A stretch of DNA of 10,510 bases from Anaerolineaceae bacterium UBA5365. Its GTDB lineage: Bacteria > Chloroflexota > Anaerolineae > Anaerolineales > Anaerolineaceae. The stretch's first letter is position 1; every line of letters begins with the position of its first letter. The translations under genes and the position numbers were made by a program. Below the pieces are notes generated by a model that was not told the origin of the DNA, did not search any database, and was given only the letters and a program-made list of their open reading frames with translations. Of the stretch, positions 1 to 7,222 are shown in pieces. The stretch is taken from contig DHPL01000043.1 of the NCBI GenBank assembly GCA_002407905.1, positions 10,547 through 21,056 of the forward strand. The letters are read 5' to 3'.

Positions 1-909
1 GCCGCCATGACGGCTAACAAACAGGTTTCTACTGAAACCCGCATGCAGATGGCCGCAGATATGATCCGCATGCGTGAAAAAACCGCTGGCCTGGACCAGC
101 CTTTCATGCTCCGCTCCGTACGCCATCTCTGGAACGCTCTGCGCCTGGAATTGGGGCGCGCGCGCTTCATGATCAGCGATCACGGCTCGCGCATGGTTAA
201 GAACATCATTTTGGAGAAGCTGCCGCCAACGCTGCTGCTGATGGGCGCTTCGCAAGTAACACTCTTTTTCGTGACCTTATTCCTCGCCTTGGGACTTTCA
301 AGGTATTACGGCAGTTTTTGGGACAAACTGGTGGTAACGCTCTCGCCTACTTCTTCCATCCCTGCCTGGTTCTATGGAATTTTCCTGATTCTGATCTTTG
401 CAGCCTGGCTGAAGGTTTTACCTTTTGGCGGTATGGCCTCGCCCAACCCGCCCCAGGACCGCTGGCTGTACTTCCTGGACGTTTTGAAACATCTGATCTT
501 GCCGGCATCATCCCTCTTTATTTCGGGCTTCTTCATCAGCGTTTACGCCCGGCGCACCTTCTTCCTGATCTATTCCAGTGAAGACTATGTAGATATGGCC
601 AAGGCCAAGGGCCTGACTTCGCGGGATATTGAACGCAAGTACATCCTGCGCCCCACCCTGCCCACCATCATTACCCAGTTCGCCCTGCTGATGGTTGGTA
701 TCTGGACTGGCGCTACGCTCACCGAGACTGTTTTCAGGTGGCCTGGCCTGGGCACGACCATCTTTAGAGCAGTGCAGATCTATGACACTGCGGTCATCGT
801 TGGCACGACCATCATCATGGCCTACTTGCTGGCGATCACCGTTTTCTTCCTCGATTTCGTTTATGCGATCGTTGACCCGCGCGTCAAGGTGGGGGGAGGC
901 AGTAACTAA
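1..909 (+). CDS. Peptide/nickel-type ABC transporter permease, DppB-like (5' end cut by window edge)
   Basis: Inner-membrane permease subunit of a Dpp/Opp-family importer, expected to pair with the DppC-type permease encoded next. The first ATG in the frame is at 7, but the frame is open to base 1 and the protein from that ATG lacks the usual first membrane helix and following periplasmic segment. Its first 30 residues instead resemble the stretch before the family's GLD-x-P region (here GLDQPF). I therefore take it as a partial gene starting upstream. Numbered from the ATG at 7, hydrophobic segments lie near residues 73-97, 114-138, 165-180, 222-245 and 263-288. The EAA loop that contacts the ATPase is near 193-219 (DYVDMAKAKGL...LRP). 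The family motif ETVFRWPGLG is at 240-249 and the usual DPRVK end at 290-294. The next gene starts 2 nt after the stop. The transported substrate cannot be told from the permease. Confidence 0.93.
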   Translation, partial: AAMTANKQVSTETRMQMAADMIRMREKTAGLDQPFMLRSVRHLWNALRLELGRARFMISDHGSRMVKNIILEKLPPTLLLMGASQVTLFFVTLFLALGLSRYYGSFWDKLVVTLSPTSSIPAWFYGIFLILIFAAWLKVLPFGGMASPNPPQDRWLYFLDVLKHLILPASSLFISGFFISVYARRTFFLIYSSEDYVDMAKAKGLTSRDIERKYILRPTLPTIITQFALLMVGIWTGATLTETVFRWPGLGTTIFRAVQIYDTAVIVGTTIIMAYLLAITVFFLDFVYAIVDPRVKVGGGSN

Positions 910-911
910 TT

Positions 912-2276
912 ATGAAAGCCTTACGCAACAGCTTTAGAGAAATAAGCCGGTATCCATCGGCAGTATTTGGTTTGCTGATCATCCTGGCAATTGTTGGCCT
1001 GGCGATCTTTACCGTGGTCACCATTCCCTACGATGAGGCTATTCGTTTCTGGCGCGGCGCTGAAGACACCATTTATAAAAACCCGCGCAATGCCCCGCCT
1101 GTCTGGTACAACTGGTTCACCAAGAACGATCTGCCGGCTTCCTTTGATGTGACTACCGAAGACACCGAGGAATTCACCAAAACCGTCACCCCGCGTGAGG
1201 GCGGCAACACCTACGATTTCAGCTACACCTTCGACTACAGCTACGATACACCGCCGCAGGAGATCTTCCTTTACATACGCTCCAATTACGCGGATAAGAA
1301 CCCCTTTGTGGCAATCACCCTCAAAACTCCCAGCGGCGAAGAGATCAAAGTGTCTGATTTTGGGGCGACCAGCCGGAGTTTTAACTTCCGCTTTAATCAG
1401 GACGAAGGCCTGCTTAAACGCCTGAGCCGTCTGCATGGGCGCACGATTACCAATGCCATGCAAGGCCTGTTTACTGTGCTCAAAAGCGACCCGCCCGCGG
1501 TGGACAAGGGCACCTATACCATGGACATTAAGGTAACCGGTTTTGAGCCGGAAACCGATGTTAACCTGGAACTGGTGATGCACGGCGTAGTCTTCGGGCC
1601 CTTTGGCACCGATCATATGCGCCGCGACCTGACCACAGCCATCCTCTGGGGCGCGCCGATCGCCCTGGCCTTCGGCCTTCTGGCTGCCGTGGGCACCAGC
1701 GTGCTCTCCATGCTCATCGCGGCCATTGGCGCCTGGTTTGGCGGCTGGGTGGATGAACTGATCCAACGGGTAACTGAAGTGAACATGATCTTGCCTTACT
1801 TCAGCATCCTGATCATGATCGGTACCTTCTATTCACGCAGTATTTGGGTGATATTGGGGGCAACCATTGCCCTGAACATCTTTACCGGCGTGATCAAAGC
1901 CGACCGGGCTATCTTCCTCCAGGTGAAAGAATCCACCTACATCGAAGCTGCCCGAGCTTACGGCGCGGGCGACTGGCGCATTATTGTGCGCTATCTGCTG
2001 CCGCGTATCATCCCCACGATTATTCCCGGCCTGGTTTCAGCGGTGCCTGCTTACGTTTTCCTGGAAGCATCCCTGGCGCTGTTGGGCCTGGGCGACCCCA
2101 CAATCCCCACCTGGGGCAAGGTGATCAACGATGCCTACCAGAACGGCGCCCTCTACAAGGGCATGTTCTACTGGATCCTTGAACCAGCCACCCTGTTGAT
2201 GATCACAGGCCTTGGCTTTGCCATGCTTGGTTTCTCGCTTGACCGGATCTTCAACCCGAGATTAAGAGGTATGTAA
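912..2276 (+). CDS. Peptide/nickel-type ABC transporter permease, DppC-like, with large extracytoplasmic insert
   Basis: Second membrane subunit of the importer. At 454 residues it is about 150 longer than typical DppC/OppC proteins (around 300). Residues 1-16 are a basic cytoplasmic start and 17-38 the first membrane helix. Residues 39-231 form a polar, Tyr/Phe/Thr-rich stretch that looks beta-strand rich and should lie outside the membrane. The family motif GTD-x-x-RRD follows at 232-239 (here GTDHMRRD), normally found much closer to the N-terminus. The permease core is ordinary after that: helices from about 243, an EAA loop near 343-368 (YIEAARAYGAGD...LLPRIIP), and the conserved LEASLALLGLG/PTWG segment at 384-402. 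A GGAGG-like site at 895-899 lies 12 nt before the ATG. The core assignment is firm. The role of the insert is unknown; contact with the binding protein or with substrate is a guess. Confidence 0.95.
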   Translation: MKALRNSFREISRYPSAVFGLLIILAIVGLAIFTVVTIPYDEAIRFWRGAEDTIYKNPRNAPPVWYNWFTKNDLPASFDVTTEDTEEFTKTVTPREGGNTYDFSYTFDYSYDTPPQEIFLYIRSNYADKNPFVAITLKTPSGEEIKVSDFGATSRSFNFRFNQDEGLLKRLSRLHGRTITNAMQGLFTVLKSDPPAVDKGTYTMDIKVTGFEPETDVNLELVMHGVVFGPFGTDHMRRDLTTAILWGAPIALAFGLLAAVGTSVLSMLIAAIGAWFGGWVDELIQRVTEVNMILPYFSILIMIGTFYSRSIWVILGATIALNIFTGVIKADRAIFLQVKESTYIEAARAYGAGDWRIIVRYLLPRIIPTIIPGLVSAVPAYVFLEASLALLGLGDPTIPTWGKVINDAYQNGALYKGMFYWILEPATLLMITGLGFAMLGFSLDRIFNPRLRGM

Positions 2277-2277
2277 T

Positions 2278-3363
2278 ATGGCTGATAAGCAAACGAAGAT
2301 TTCCACCAGGGAACAGACCCAACTGGCGCGGGAAAAAGCCGAGCGCATGAACCGGCCTGTTGACCTTTCGGTGACCAAGGAATACGCTACCGATGACTAT
2401 TTGCTGCAGATCAAAGATCTGAAGCTGCATTTCTTGACCACCCGCGGCCCGGTACAGGCTGTGGATGGCGTGAATTTTGACCTCTACCCCAATAAAGCGG
2501 TGGTGGTGGTTGGCGAAAGCGGCTGCGGCAAGACATCCCTGGCCAAAGCGGTTCTGCGCCTGCTGCCCCGCAATACCGGTGAATACAGCGGTCAGGTGAT
2601 TTTACGCGGTGTGGATACCATGGCGCTCTCCGATGAGGAATACCGTAAGGATATCCGCTGGGTGAAGATGAGCATGGTGCCTCAGGCGGCCATGAACTCC
2701 CTGAACCCGGTGATCCGCGTGGGCGAGCAAGTGGCCGAGCCGATGATCGTGCATTATGGCGCCAAGAAGTCTGAGGCCATGGAGCAAGCCGCCAAGATGT
2801 TCCAAAATGTGGGCGTGCCGGTCGATTTTCTGACCCGCTACCCCTTTGAGCTTTCCGGCGGGATGCGCCAGCGGGTGGCGATTGCCATGGCCTTGGTTAC
2901 CGGCCCGGACCTGGTGATCCTGGACGAACCCACCAGCGCTCTGGACGTGCTGACCCAAGCCAACATCTTTAACCTGCTCAAGCGCATCAAACGCAACCTG
3001 GAAACCAGCTTTATTCTGATCACCCACGATATTTCCACCAGCTCGGAACTGGCGGACATTGTTGCGGTGATGTATGCCGGCCAAATTGTGGAAGTGAGCG
3101 AGAGCCATCGCTTCTTCAGCGTGCCGCGCCACCCCTACAGCAAAAAACTGATGGCCAGCGTGCCGCGCCTGCGCGCCAAGGAAGAGCCGGATTTCATTTT
3201 GGGCCGGCCGCCTTCATTGATCAATCCGCCCACCGGCTGCCGCTTTAAGGACCGCTGCCCAGACCGCTTTGAGAAATGTGATGTGGAACCGCCCATCTTC
3301 CGCTTTGGCGAGGACTGGGTGAAGTGCTGGCTCTACGAAGGACAAGGTGAAACCGATGAGTGA
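2278..3363 (+). CDS. Peptide/nickel ABC transporter ATP-binding protein, DppD-like
   Basis: Cytoplasmic ATPase that, with the next gene product, should drive import through the two permeases. All nucleotide-binding motifs are present: Walker A GESGCGKTS at 79-87, Q-loop Gln136, signature LSGGMRQR at 192-199, Walker B LVILDEP at 212-218 and the switch His250. The C-terminal oligo_HPY region (roughly 284-350) contains four cysteines, C321, C327, C334 and C350, in the arrangement typical of Dpp/Opp ATPases. A [4Fe-4S] cluster has been described at such a site in a mycobacterial DppD; binding here is inferred. The N-terminus carries about 40 charged residues before the ABC fold. AAGAGGT at 2264-2270 lies 7 nt before the ATG, which follows the permease stop by one base. 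Length 361 is slightly above the usual 320-340. Confidence 0.95.
   Translation: MADKQTKISTREQTQLAREKAERMNRPVDLSVTKEYATDDYLLQIKDLKLHFLTTRGPVQAVDGVNFDLYPNKAVVVVGESGCGKTSLAKAVLRLLPRNTGEYSGQVILRGVDTMALSDEEYRKDIRWVKMSMVPQAAMNSLNPVIRVGEQVAEPMIVHYGAKKSEAMEQAAKMFQNVGVPVDFLTRYPFELSGGMRQRVAIAMALVTGPDLVILDEPTSALDVLTQANIFNLLKRIKRNLETSFILITHDISTSSELADIVAVMYAGQIVEVSESHRFFSVPRHPYSKKLMASVPRLRAKEEPDFILGRPPSLINPPTGCRFKDRCPDRFEKCDVEPPIFRFGEDWVKCWLYEGQGETDE
3344..3350 (+). promoter_or_regulatory. Ribosome-binding site that decides the dppF-like start
   Basis: AAGGTGA lies 5 nt before the ATG at 3356, inside the end of the upstream ATPase gene. It overlaps an in-frame GTG at 3347 that could add three residues. 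The ATG is preferred because of this spacing and because it forms a short ATGAGTGA overlap with the upstream stop. Confidence 0.55.
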
Positions 3364-4396
3364 TCAAGTGACCCTGAAGGATAAGAACACCCAGGCGCCC
3401 GAAGACCCCTCTGAATACGTTGTGGATCTGCAGGGACTTGAAGTCTTTTTTGAGCTGCGGAAATTCGGTTTTCAGCACGCGGGTTATGTGCGCGCCGTGG
3501 ACGGCGTGGACCTGAGGCTCAAACGCGGCGAGACGATCGCCATCGTGGGCGAGAGCGGCTGCGGCAAGAGCAGCCTGATGCGCACCATCCTGCGCCTCAA
3601 CAACCCCACCGGCGGCAAGGTCTTCTTTGATGGCAAAGACATCACCCATCTGAGCGCCAACGAGCTGAAAGATATTCGCCGGCGGATCGGATACGTCCAG
3701 CAGGACCCTTACGGTGCCATGCCCCCCTTTATGGACGTGCGCGGCATCCTCGAGGAACCGCTGAAGATCAATGGCGTTACCGACAAGGCCGAGCGTGAAC
3801 AGCGGATCCACGCGGTGCTTGAAAAAGTTAAGATGACGCCGGTGGAAGACTATTTAACCAAGTTCCCGCATCAGCTGAGCGGCGGACAGCAGCAGCGCAT
3901 CGTGATCGCCAGGGCGATGATCCTGAACCCGATCCTGCTGGTGGCCGACGAGCCGGTTTCGATGCTGGATGCGAGTGTGCGCGTTGAGATTTTGAAGCTT
4001 CTGCGCAGCCTGCAGGACGAATTCAACCTGGCGGTGATCTACATCAGCCACGACCTGGCCACGGTACGCTATTTCAGCGAGCACATCTACGTGATGTACG
4101 CCGGCCAGATCATTGAGAAGGCTGATGGCGATGATTTGATCAATGAAACCGCCCACCCTTACACGCATGCCTTGTTGGCCGCCACCAGCGACCCGGACCC
4201 CAAGAACGTGGACGAATTTCAGGATGTGCCCCCGGGAGAACCGCCTTCACTGGTGAACCCGCCGGCGGGCTGCCGTTTCCACCCGCGTTGCCGCTACATG
4301 ATCCCGGGCCTCTGCGATGTGGAGCGCCCGCCCGAGTTCAACTTGGGCAACAGCCACCTGGTGGCCTGCTGGCTGTTCAAGGACAAGCATGTCTAA
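3356..4396 (+). CDS. Peptide/nickel ABC transporter ATP-binding protein, DppF-like
   Basis: Second ATPase of the importer, expected to form a heterodimer with the DppD-type protein. With the ATG at 3356 it has 346 residues: Walker A GESGCGKSS at 65-73, Q-loop near Gln115-Gln116, signature LSGGQQQR at 174-181, Walker B ILLVADEP at 193-200 and switch His232. In the Walker B/D-loop stretch the sequence reads ADEPVSMLDAS, with VSM replacing the more common TSA; this is a frequent variant in DppF proteins. The oligo_HPY tail has cysteines at 306, 312, 320 and 338, again in the Fe-S-like pattern. The start overlaps the upstream stop by 8 nt (ATGAGTGA), suggesting translational coupling. A GTG at 3347 is a possible alternative start. 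Confidence 0.94.
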   Translation: MSDQVTLKDKNTQAPEDPSEYVVDLQGLEVFFELRKFGFQHAGYVRAVDGVDLRLKRGETIAIVGESGCGKSSLMRTILRLNNPTGGKVFFDGKDITHLSANELKDIRRRIGYVQQDPYGAMPPFMDVRGILEEPLKINGVTDKAEREQRIHAVLEKVKMTPVEDYLTKFPHQLSGGQQQRIVIARAMILNPILLVADEPVSMLDASVRVEILKLLRSLQDEFNLAVIYISHDLATVRYFSEHIYVMYAGQIIEKADGDDLINETAHPYTHALLAATSDPDPKNVDEFQDVPPGEPPSLVNPPAGCRFHPRCRYMIPGLCDVERPPEFNLGNSHLVACWLFKDKHV

Positions 4397-4667
4397 TGCT
4401 TCTTCGAGGAACATGATCATTATCGGCGGGCTGATGCTGATCATCTCGCTGGTACTGGCCTGGTTGATGGTGCTGGAGATTACCGTTTCAACCCTGTTCC
4501 TCAATTTTTTATCCATGACGCTGCTGGTAGGCGGGATGGTGGTGAGCACCTGGGGCTTTTTCACGCTCATGGCGGTGGCACGCACCAAGCGCCTGAAGGA
4601 ACGCAGTGAGCAGCCGGAGGATTTTGAGGATGGATATCCCAGCCGCCGGCCGCACAATTCTGAGTGA
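4389..4667 (+). CDS. Small two-helix membrane protein, function unknown
   Basis: A 92-residue protein I do not recognise. It has two hydrophobic helices at about 9-29 and 36-62 with a very short polar turn, so both ends probably face the same side. A basic patch follows the second helix (ARTKRLKER, 64-72), which by the positive-inside rule suggests a cytoplasmic tail; the tail is acidic and then basic and ends at residue 92. The start is set by AAGGA at 4379-4383, 5 nt before the ATG, and overlaps the dppF stop by 8 nt. The frame stays open further upstream to 4317, but that part lies inside the dppF-like gene. It is the last gene before the terminator, so it should be co-transcribed with the importer. 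It may be an accessory or stability subunit, but nothing in the sequence proves that. Confidence 0.75.
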   Translation: MSNASSRNMIIIGGLMLIISLVLAWLMVLEITVSTLFLNFLSMTLLVGGMVVSTWGFFTLMAVARTKRLKERSEQPEDFEDGYPSRRPHNSE

Positions 4668-4685
4668 GTTTTGACTGGCAGATCG

Positions 4686-4719
4686 CAAGGCCCTGGTTTT
4701 TACCAGGGCCTTGTCTTTT
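4686..4719 (+). terminator. Intrinsic terminator ending the ABC transporter operon
   Basis: A perfect 11-bp stem, CAAGGCCCTGG (4686-4696) with CCAGGGCCTTG (4703-4713), encloses a 6-nt loop TTTTTA and is followed by TCTTTT. It lies 18 nt after the stop of the small membrane protein. The U-tract is short and broken by one C, but the stem is strong and the place is right. Confidence 0.88.
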
Positions 4720-4884
4720 GTATCCTTAGGACGAGGGCCTTCTAAAGCGCGCAAAGTAAAACCGCGGATCATAGGGGGGACGCCGGAAATTGTTTGCCTG
4801 GGTACTGAATAGGGGCTTATAGCCTGGGAATTCATTTTATTTCGGCCGATTAATCTCAGTTTAGGTACTTATATGTTCAGGACA
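4720..4884. other. Non-coding spacer between the two operons
   Basis: No credible gene or RNA is visible here. GCCTGGG occurs twice, at 4796-4802 and 4822-4828, without other structure. The stretch becomes more AT-rich from about 4830, as expected on the way to a promoter, but I cannot identify a convincing -35 box. Confidence 0.5.
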
Positions 4885-4913
4885 TGGTATGATTGGTAAG
4901 ACCAATCATACCA
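4885..4913. promoter_or_regulatory. Palindromic operator of FadR/GntR type, overlapping a likely -10 box
   Basis: A perfect inverted repeat with 13-bp arms (TGGTATGATTGGT at 4885-4897, ACCAATCATACCA at 4901-4913) and the centre AAG. Its core TTGGTAAGACCAA fits the TNGTNNNACNA consensus known for the FadR subfamily of GntR repressors and resembles PdhR/LldR sites. TATGAT at 4888-4893 would be a good -10 box (5 of 6 to TATAAT), although the matching -35 region is weak. It ends 21 nt before the first gene of an operon that encodes a FadR-type regulator, so autorepression is the natural inference. No U-tract follows, so it is unlikely to be a terminator. Confidence 0.78.
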
Positions 4914-4934
4914 ACCCAATTCTAAAGAGGTGCA

Positions 4935-6320
4935 ATGAACGAAACCAGGCAACTTGTCGCTCATCTGCAGGGGCTGAACTATACCGGCTTTAGCCCGGCA
5001 GTTGTCCAGGCAGCCAAACTGGCCCTGCTCGACTTTCTTGGCGTGGCCATAGCGGGCAGCCAGACCGAACCGGCGCGGATTTATGCCCGTTACCTTGCAG
5101 AGTCTTCGCAGCGCGCCAGTGAAAAGGCCAGCCGTTTCGCGCCCCAGTTCAGGCCCATCCACTACCACGATGCCGCTCAGTTGAATGCCGTTTACGGCCA
5201 TGCCCTGGATTTTGATGACGTGCACAACGCCTCCATTACGCATCTTGGCGCGATCAGCATCCCGGTGGCCTGGACCCTGGCCGAGGAGTTTAGCCTGAGC
5301 GGTCAGGAGCTGATTTGTGCCGTTGTGGCCGGCTACGAAGCCGGCGCGCGGGTGGGCGAGGCCATCACCCCCTGGGCTTATAAGATCTGGCATACCACCG
5401 CCGTGGCCGGGCCCTTTGCCGCCGCCGCGGCTGCCGCCAAACTACTGGGGCTAAGTGAGGTCCAAACCCTGAATGCCTTCGGAAGCGCAGGTACGCAGGC
5501 CAGCGGCTTATGGGAGTTCTTGAGTAATGGCTCGATGAGTAAGGTGCTGCATGTGGCCAACGCCTGCGCGGCTGGTTTGCGCTCCGTGGAGTTAGCCCAG
5601 CGCGGCTTTACCGGCGCGGAAACCATCCTGGAAGGACCGGCAGGCTTTCTAGCCGCCATGACCCCTCAGGCAGATGCCACCAAGCTGGTTGCCGGATTGG
5701 AATCCAGCCCCCTGCGCGTTCTGCAAAACTCGCTGAAGGCCTACCCCTGCTGCCGGCATGCCCATGCCGGGGTTTTCGCCATGCAGCAATTGATGGACGA
5801 ACACAGCTTGGAAACAGGGGAAATTGAAAGCATTCTGGATGAAACCTACGCCCTGGCCACCAAGACTCTGGATAAAGCCCGGCCGGAGAACCCTTACGCG
5901 GCCAAATTCAGCGCTCAGTATTTGCTGGCCCGCCAATTAGCCAGTGGACAGATCGCGGAGGAGAGTTTTGAACCGGATGCCATCCGCGATGCGGAGGTGG
6001 GCGCGTTAATGGGCAAGGTGAGCATCCGGACCGCAGAAGACCTGGAAGGTCAATACGCCGCCGACCCGCAAATTTGGCCCCACCGCGTGAGCCTGGTGCT
6101 CAAGGATGGGCGAAAGCTCAGTAAAACTGTGGAATACCCGCTGGGGGATCATCATAACCCCCTGGGTTGGGAAGAAGCAGCCCGGAAATTCCGGGGAAAC
6201 ACGGAAGCCCTGATTGGTGAACGGGCCAGTGAAGCCCTGGTTGATGCCTTATCCAACTTGGAAAAGGCTGCGACCATGCGCGGCTTTTTACAGCAAATTC
6301 AGGAGGAAAACCATGAGTAA
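4935..6320 (+). CDS. MmgE/PrpD family protein (2-methylcitrate dehydratase / cis-aconitate decarboxylase fold)
   Basis: A cytoplasmic enzyme of 461 residues, the normal family length. Members include 2-methylcitrate dehydratase, cis-aconitate decarboxylase and iminodisuccinate epimerase. Recognisable family segments are HALDFDDVH at 89-97, His103 in ITHLGA, YEAGARVGEA at 134-143, WHTTAVAGP at 152-160, the SKVLHVANA segment with Lys203, and KAYPCCRHAH at 268-277. These match the places of known catalytic Asp, His and Lys residues. Val96 stands where cis-aconitate decarboxylase has a functionally important Thr, which argues mildly against that activity. No methylcitrate synthase or 2-methylisocitrate lyase gene is nearby, so a role in propionate breakdown is not supported. 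AAAGAGG at 4924-4930 lies 4 nt before the ATG. It heads the operon, right after the palindromic operator. Substrate unknown, probably a di- or tricarboxylic acid. Confidence 0.9.
   Translation: MNETRQLVAHLQGLNYTGFSPAVVQAAKLALLDFLGVAIAGSQTEPARIYARYLAESSQRASEKASRFAPQFRPIHYHDAAQLNAVYGHALDFDDVHNASITHLGAISIPVAWTLAEEFSLSGQELICAVVAGYEAGARVGEAITPWAYKIWHTTAVAGPFAAAAAAAKLLGLSEVQTLNAFGSAGTQASGLWEFLSNGSMSKVLHVANACAAGLRSVELAQRGFTGAETILEGPAGFLAAMTPQADATKLVAGLESSPLRVLQNSLKAYPCCRHAHAGVFAMQQLMDEHSLETGEIESILDETYALATKTLDKARPENPYAAKFSAQYLLARQLASGQIAEESFEPDAIRDAEVGALMGKVSIRTAEDLEGQYAADPQIWPHRVSLVLKDGRKLSKTVEYPLGDHHNPLGWEEAARKFRGNTEALIGERASEALVDALSNLEKAATMRGFLQQIQEENHE
6301..6306 (+). promoter_or_regulatory. Ribosome-binding site that decides the hydratase alpha start
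   Basis: AGGAGG lies 6 nt before the ATG at 6313. The reading frame is open back to 6214, inside the MmgE/PrpD gene, but only the 6313 start has this site and gives the expected protein length. Confidence 0.85.
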
Positions 6321-7209
6321 TTGCGCAGTTATCGACCAGGCGCTCTTAGCCCGTGAACTGGACCGGCTGATCCGCCGGGCGGTCGTGAACATCAGCGCCG
6401 ATACCCGCCAGCTTCTGGAGGAAGCATTGGAGCGCGAAACCAAGCCTACCGCGCGCGGGATGCTGCAATCCATGCTGGAAAACACACGTATGGCCCGGGA
6501 AGGCAATATGCCCGTATGCCAGAGCCCGGGGTACCCCACGGTGTACGTGCGCTTTGGGGATGCCTGCCTGCCGGGCAAACTGGCGGACATGCTCGGTGCC
6601 GGCGTAGTGCAGGCCACCGCGGAAGGCCTGCTGCGTCCCAGCATCGTGCATCCGCTCACCCGCAAAAACAGCGGGGACAACAGCGGCGAAGGCGTGCCCA
6701 ATTACGAGTGGTCCTACGAGCCCGCCCTGGACTATCTGGAGATCATCGCCAGCCTGAAAGGCTGCGGCGCCGAGCTGGGAAATGCCATGCGCATCATGAC
6801 CGTGCCCCAGCTGGGCAAACAAAACCGCGGGCTGAAGAATTTTGTTTTGGATACGGTTATCGAGGCCGGCGGCAAACCCTGCCCGCCAGTAGGCATCGGC
6901 ATTGGCATCGGCGGGCAGATGGACGTTGCCGCCAAACTCTCGCGCAAGGCCATCAGCACCCGCCTTTGGACCGATAACCACCCGGACCCGCTCTACCGCC
7001 AATTGGAAGAGGAACTGCTGCAGGAGATCAATGCCCTGGGCTTGGGCGCTGCTGGCGTGGGCGGCGAGACTTACGCCCTGGCGGTCAAAATTGGCGCGGC
7101 GGCCACGCACACGGCCATCGCTCCGGTAGCCATCAACTTCCACTGCTGGGTCACCCGGCGGGGTGGCGTGCGCATCTGGCCCGACGGCCGGGTTGAAGAC
7201 CTTTTCTAA
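6313..7209 (+). CDS. Class I fumarase / L(+)-tartrate dehydratase-type hydratase, alpha subunit
   Basis: Large, iron-sulfur-binding subunit of a two-subunit oxygen-sensitive hydratase that adds or removes water on a C4 acid (fumarate/malate or tartrate/oxaloacetate). Length 298 residues, normal for the family. Three cysteines at 69 (PVCQSPG), 190 (KPCPP) and 278 (NFHCWVTRR) fall where the family binds its [4Fe-4S] cluster. Other family segments are RKNSGDNSGEGVP at 117-129 and PPVGIGIGIGG at 191-201. The GEGVPNYEW part recalls E. coli TtdA more than FumA. Two motifs are unusual: CQSPG replaces the common CQDTG, and KGCGAELGNA (149-158) replaces the usual KGGGSEN. The gene overlaps the MmgE/PrpD stop by 8 nt (ATGAGTAA). 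The family call is firm, but fumarate versus tartrate or another acid is not settled by the sequence. Confidence 0.93.
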   Translation: MSNCAVIDQALLARELDRLIRRAVVNISADTRQLLEEALERETKPTARGMLQSMLENTRMAREGNMPVCQSPGYPTVYVRFGDACLPGKLADMLGAGVVQATAEGLLRPSIVHPLTRKNSGDNSGEGVPNYEWSYEPALDYLEIIASLKGCGAELGNAMRIMTVPQLGKQNRGLKNFVLDTVIEAGGKPCPPVGIGIGIGGQMDVAAKLSRKAISTRLWTDNHPDPLYRQLEEELLQEINALGLGAAGVGGETYALAVKIGAAATHTAIAPVAINFHCWVTRRGGVRIWPDGRVEDLF

Positions 7210-7212
7210 GAT

Positions 7213-7217
7213 GGGAG
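7213..7217 (+). promoter_or_regulatory. Ribosome-binding site that decides the hydratase beta start
   Basis: GGGAG lies 5 nt before the ATG at 7223. The in-frame ATG at 7211 has no such site upstream and is therefore less likely. Confidence 0.65.
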
Positions 7218-7222
7218 CCAAT

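Noticed and set aside
921..1766. Long open frame on the - strand (281 codons) inside the DppC-type gene
   Set aside because: It mirrors a well-supported permease gene, is rich in His/Gly/Ala as typical of antisense shadows, and has no family motif.
3347..3355. GTG start adding three residues to the dppF-like protein
   Set aside because: The ATG at 3356 has the better-spaced AAGGTGA site. The GTG cannot be fully excluded.
4885..4913. Palindrome read as a second terminator
   Set aside because: It has no following T-run, lies far from the preceding gene end, has a 3-nt centre too short for a good loop, and matches a repressor operator consensus.
5400..5450. Alanine-rich low-complexity stretch in the MmgE/PrpD gene as a repeat expansion
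   Set aside because: Ala-rich helices at this place (AGPFAAAAAAAKLLGL) are normal in the family, and the codons are mixed.
7211..7222. ATG giving a hydratase beta subunit four residues longer
   Set aside because: There is no ribosome-binding site before it, while GGGAG sits correctly for the ATG at 7223 and matches the TtdB-like N-terminus.
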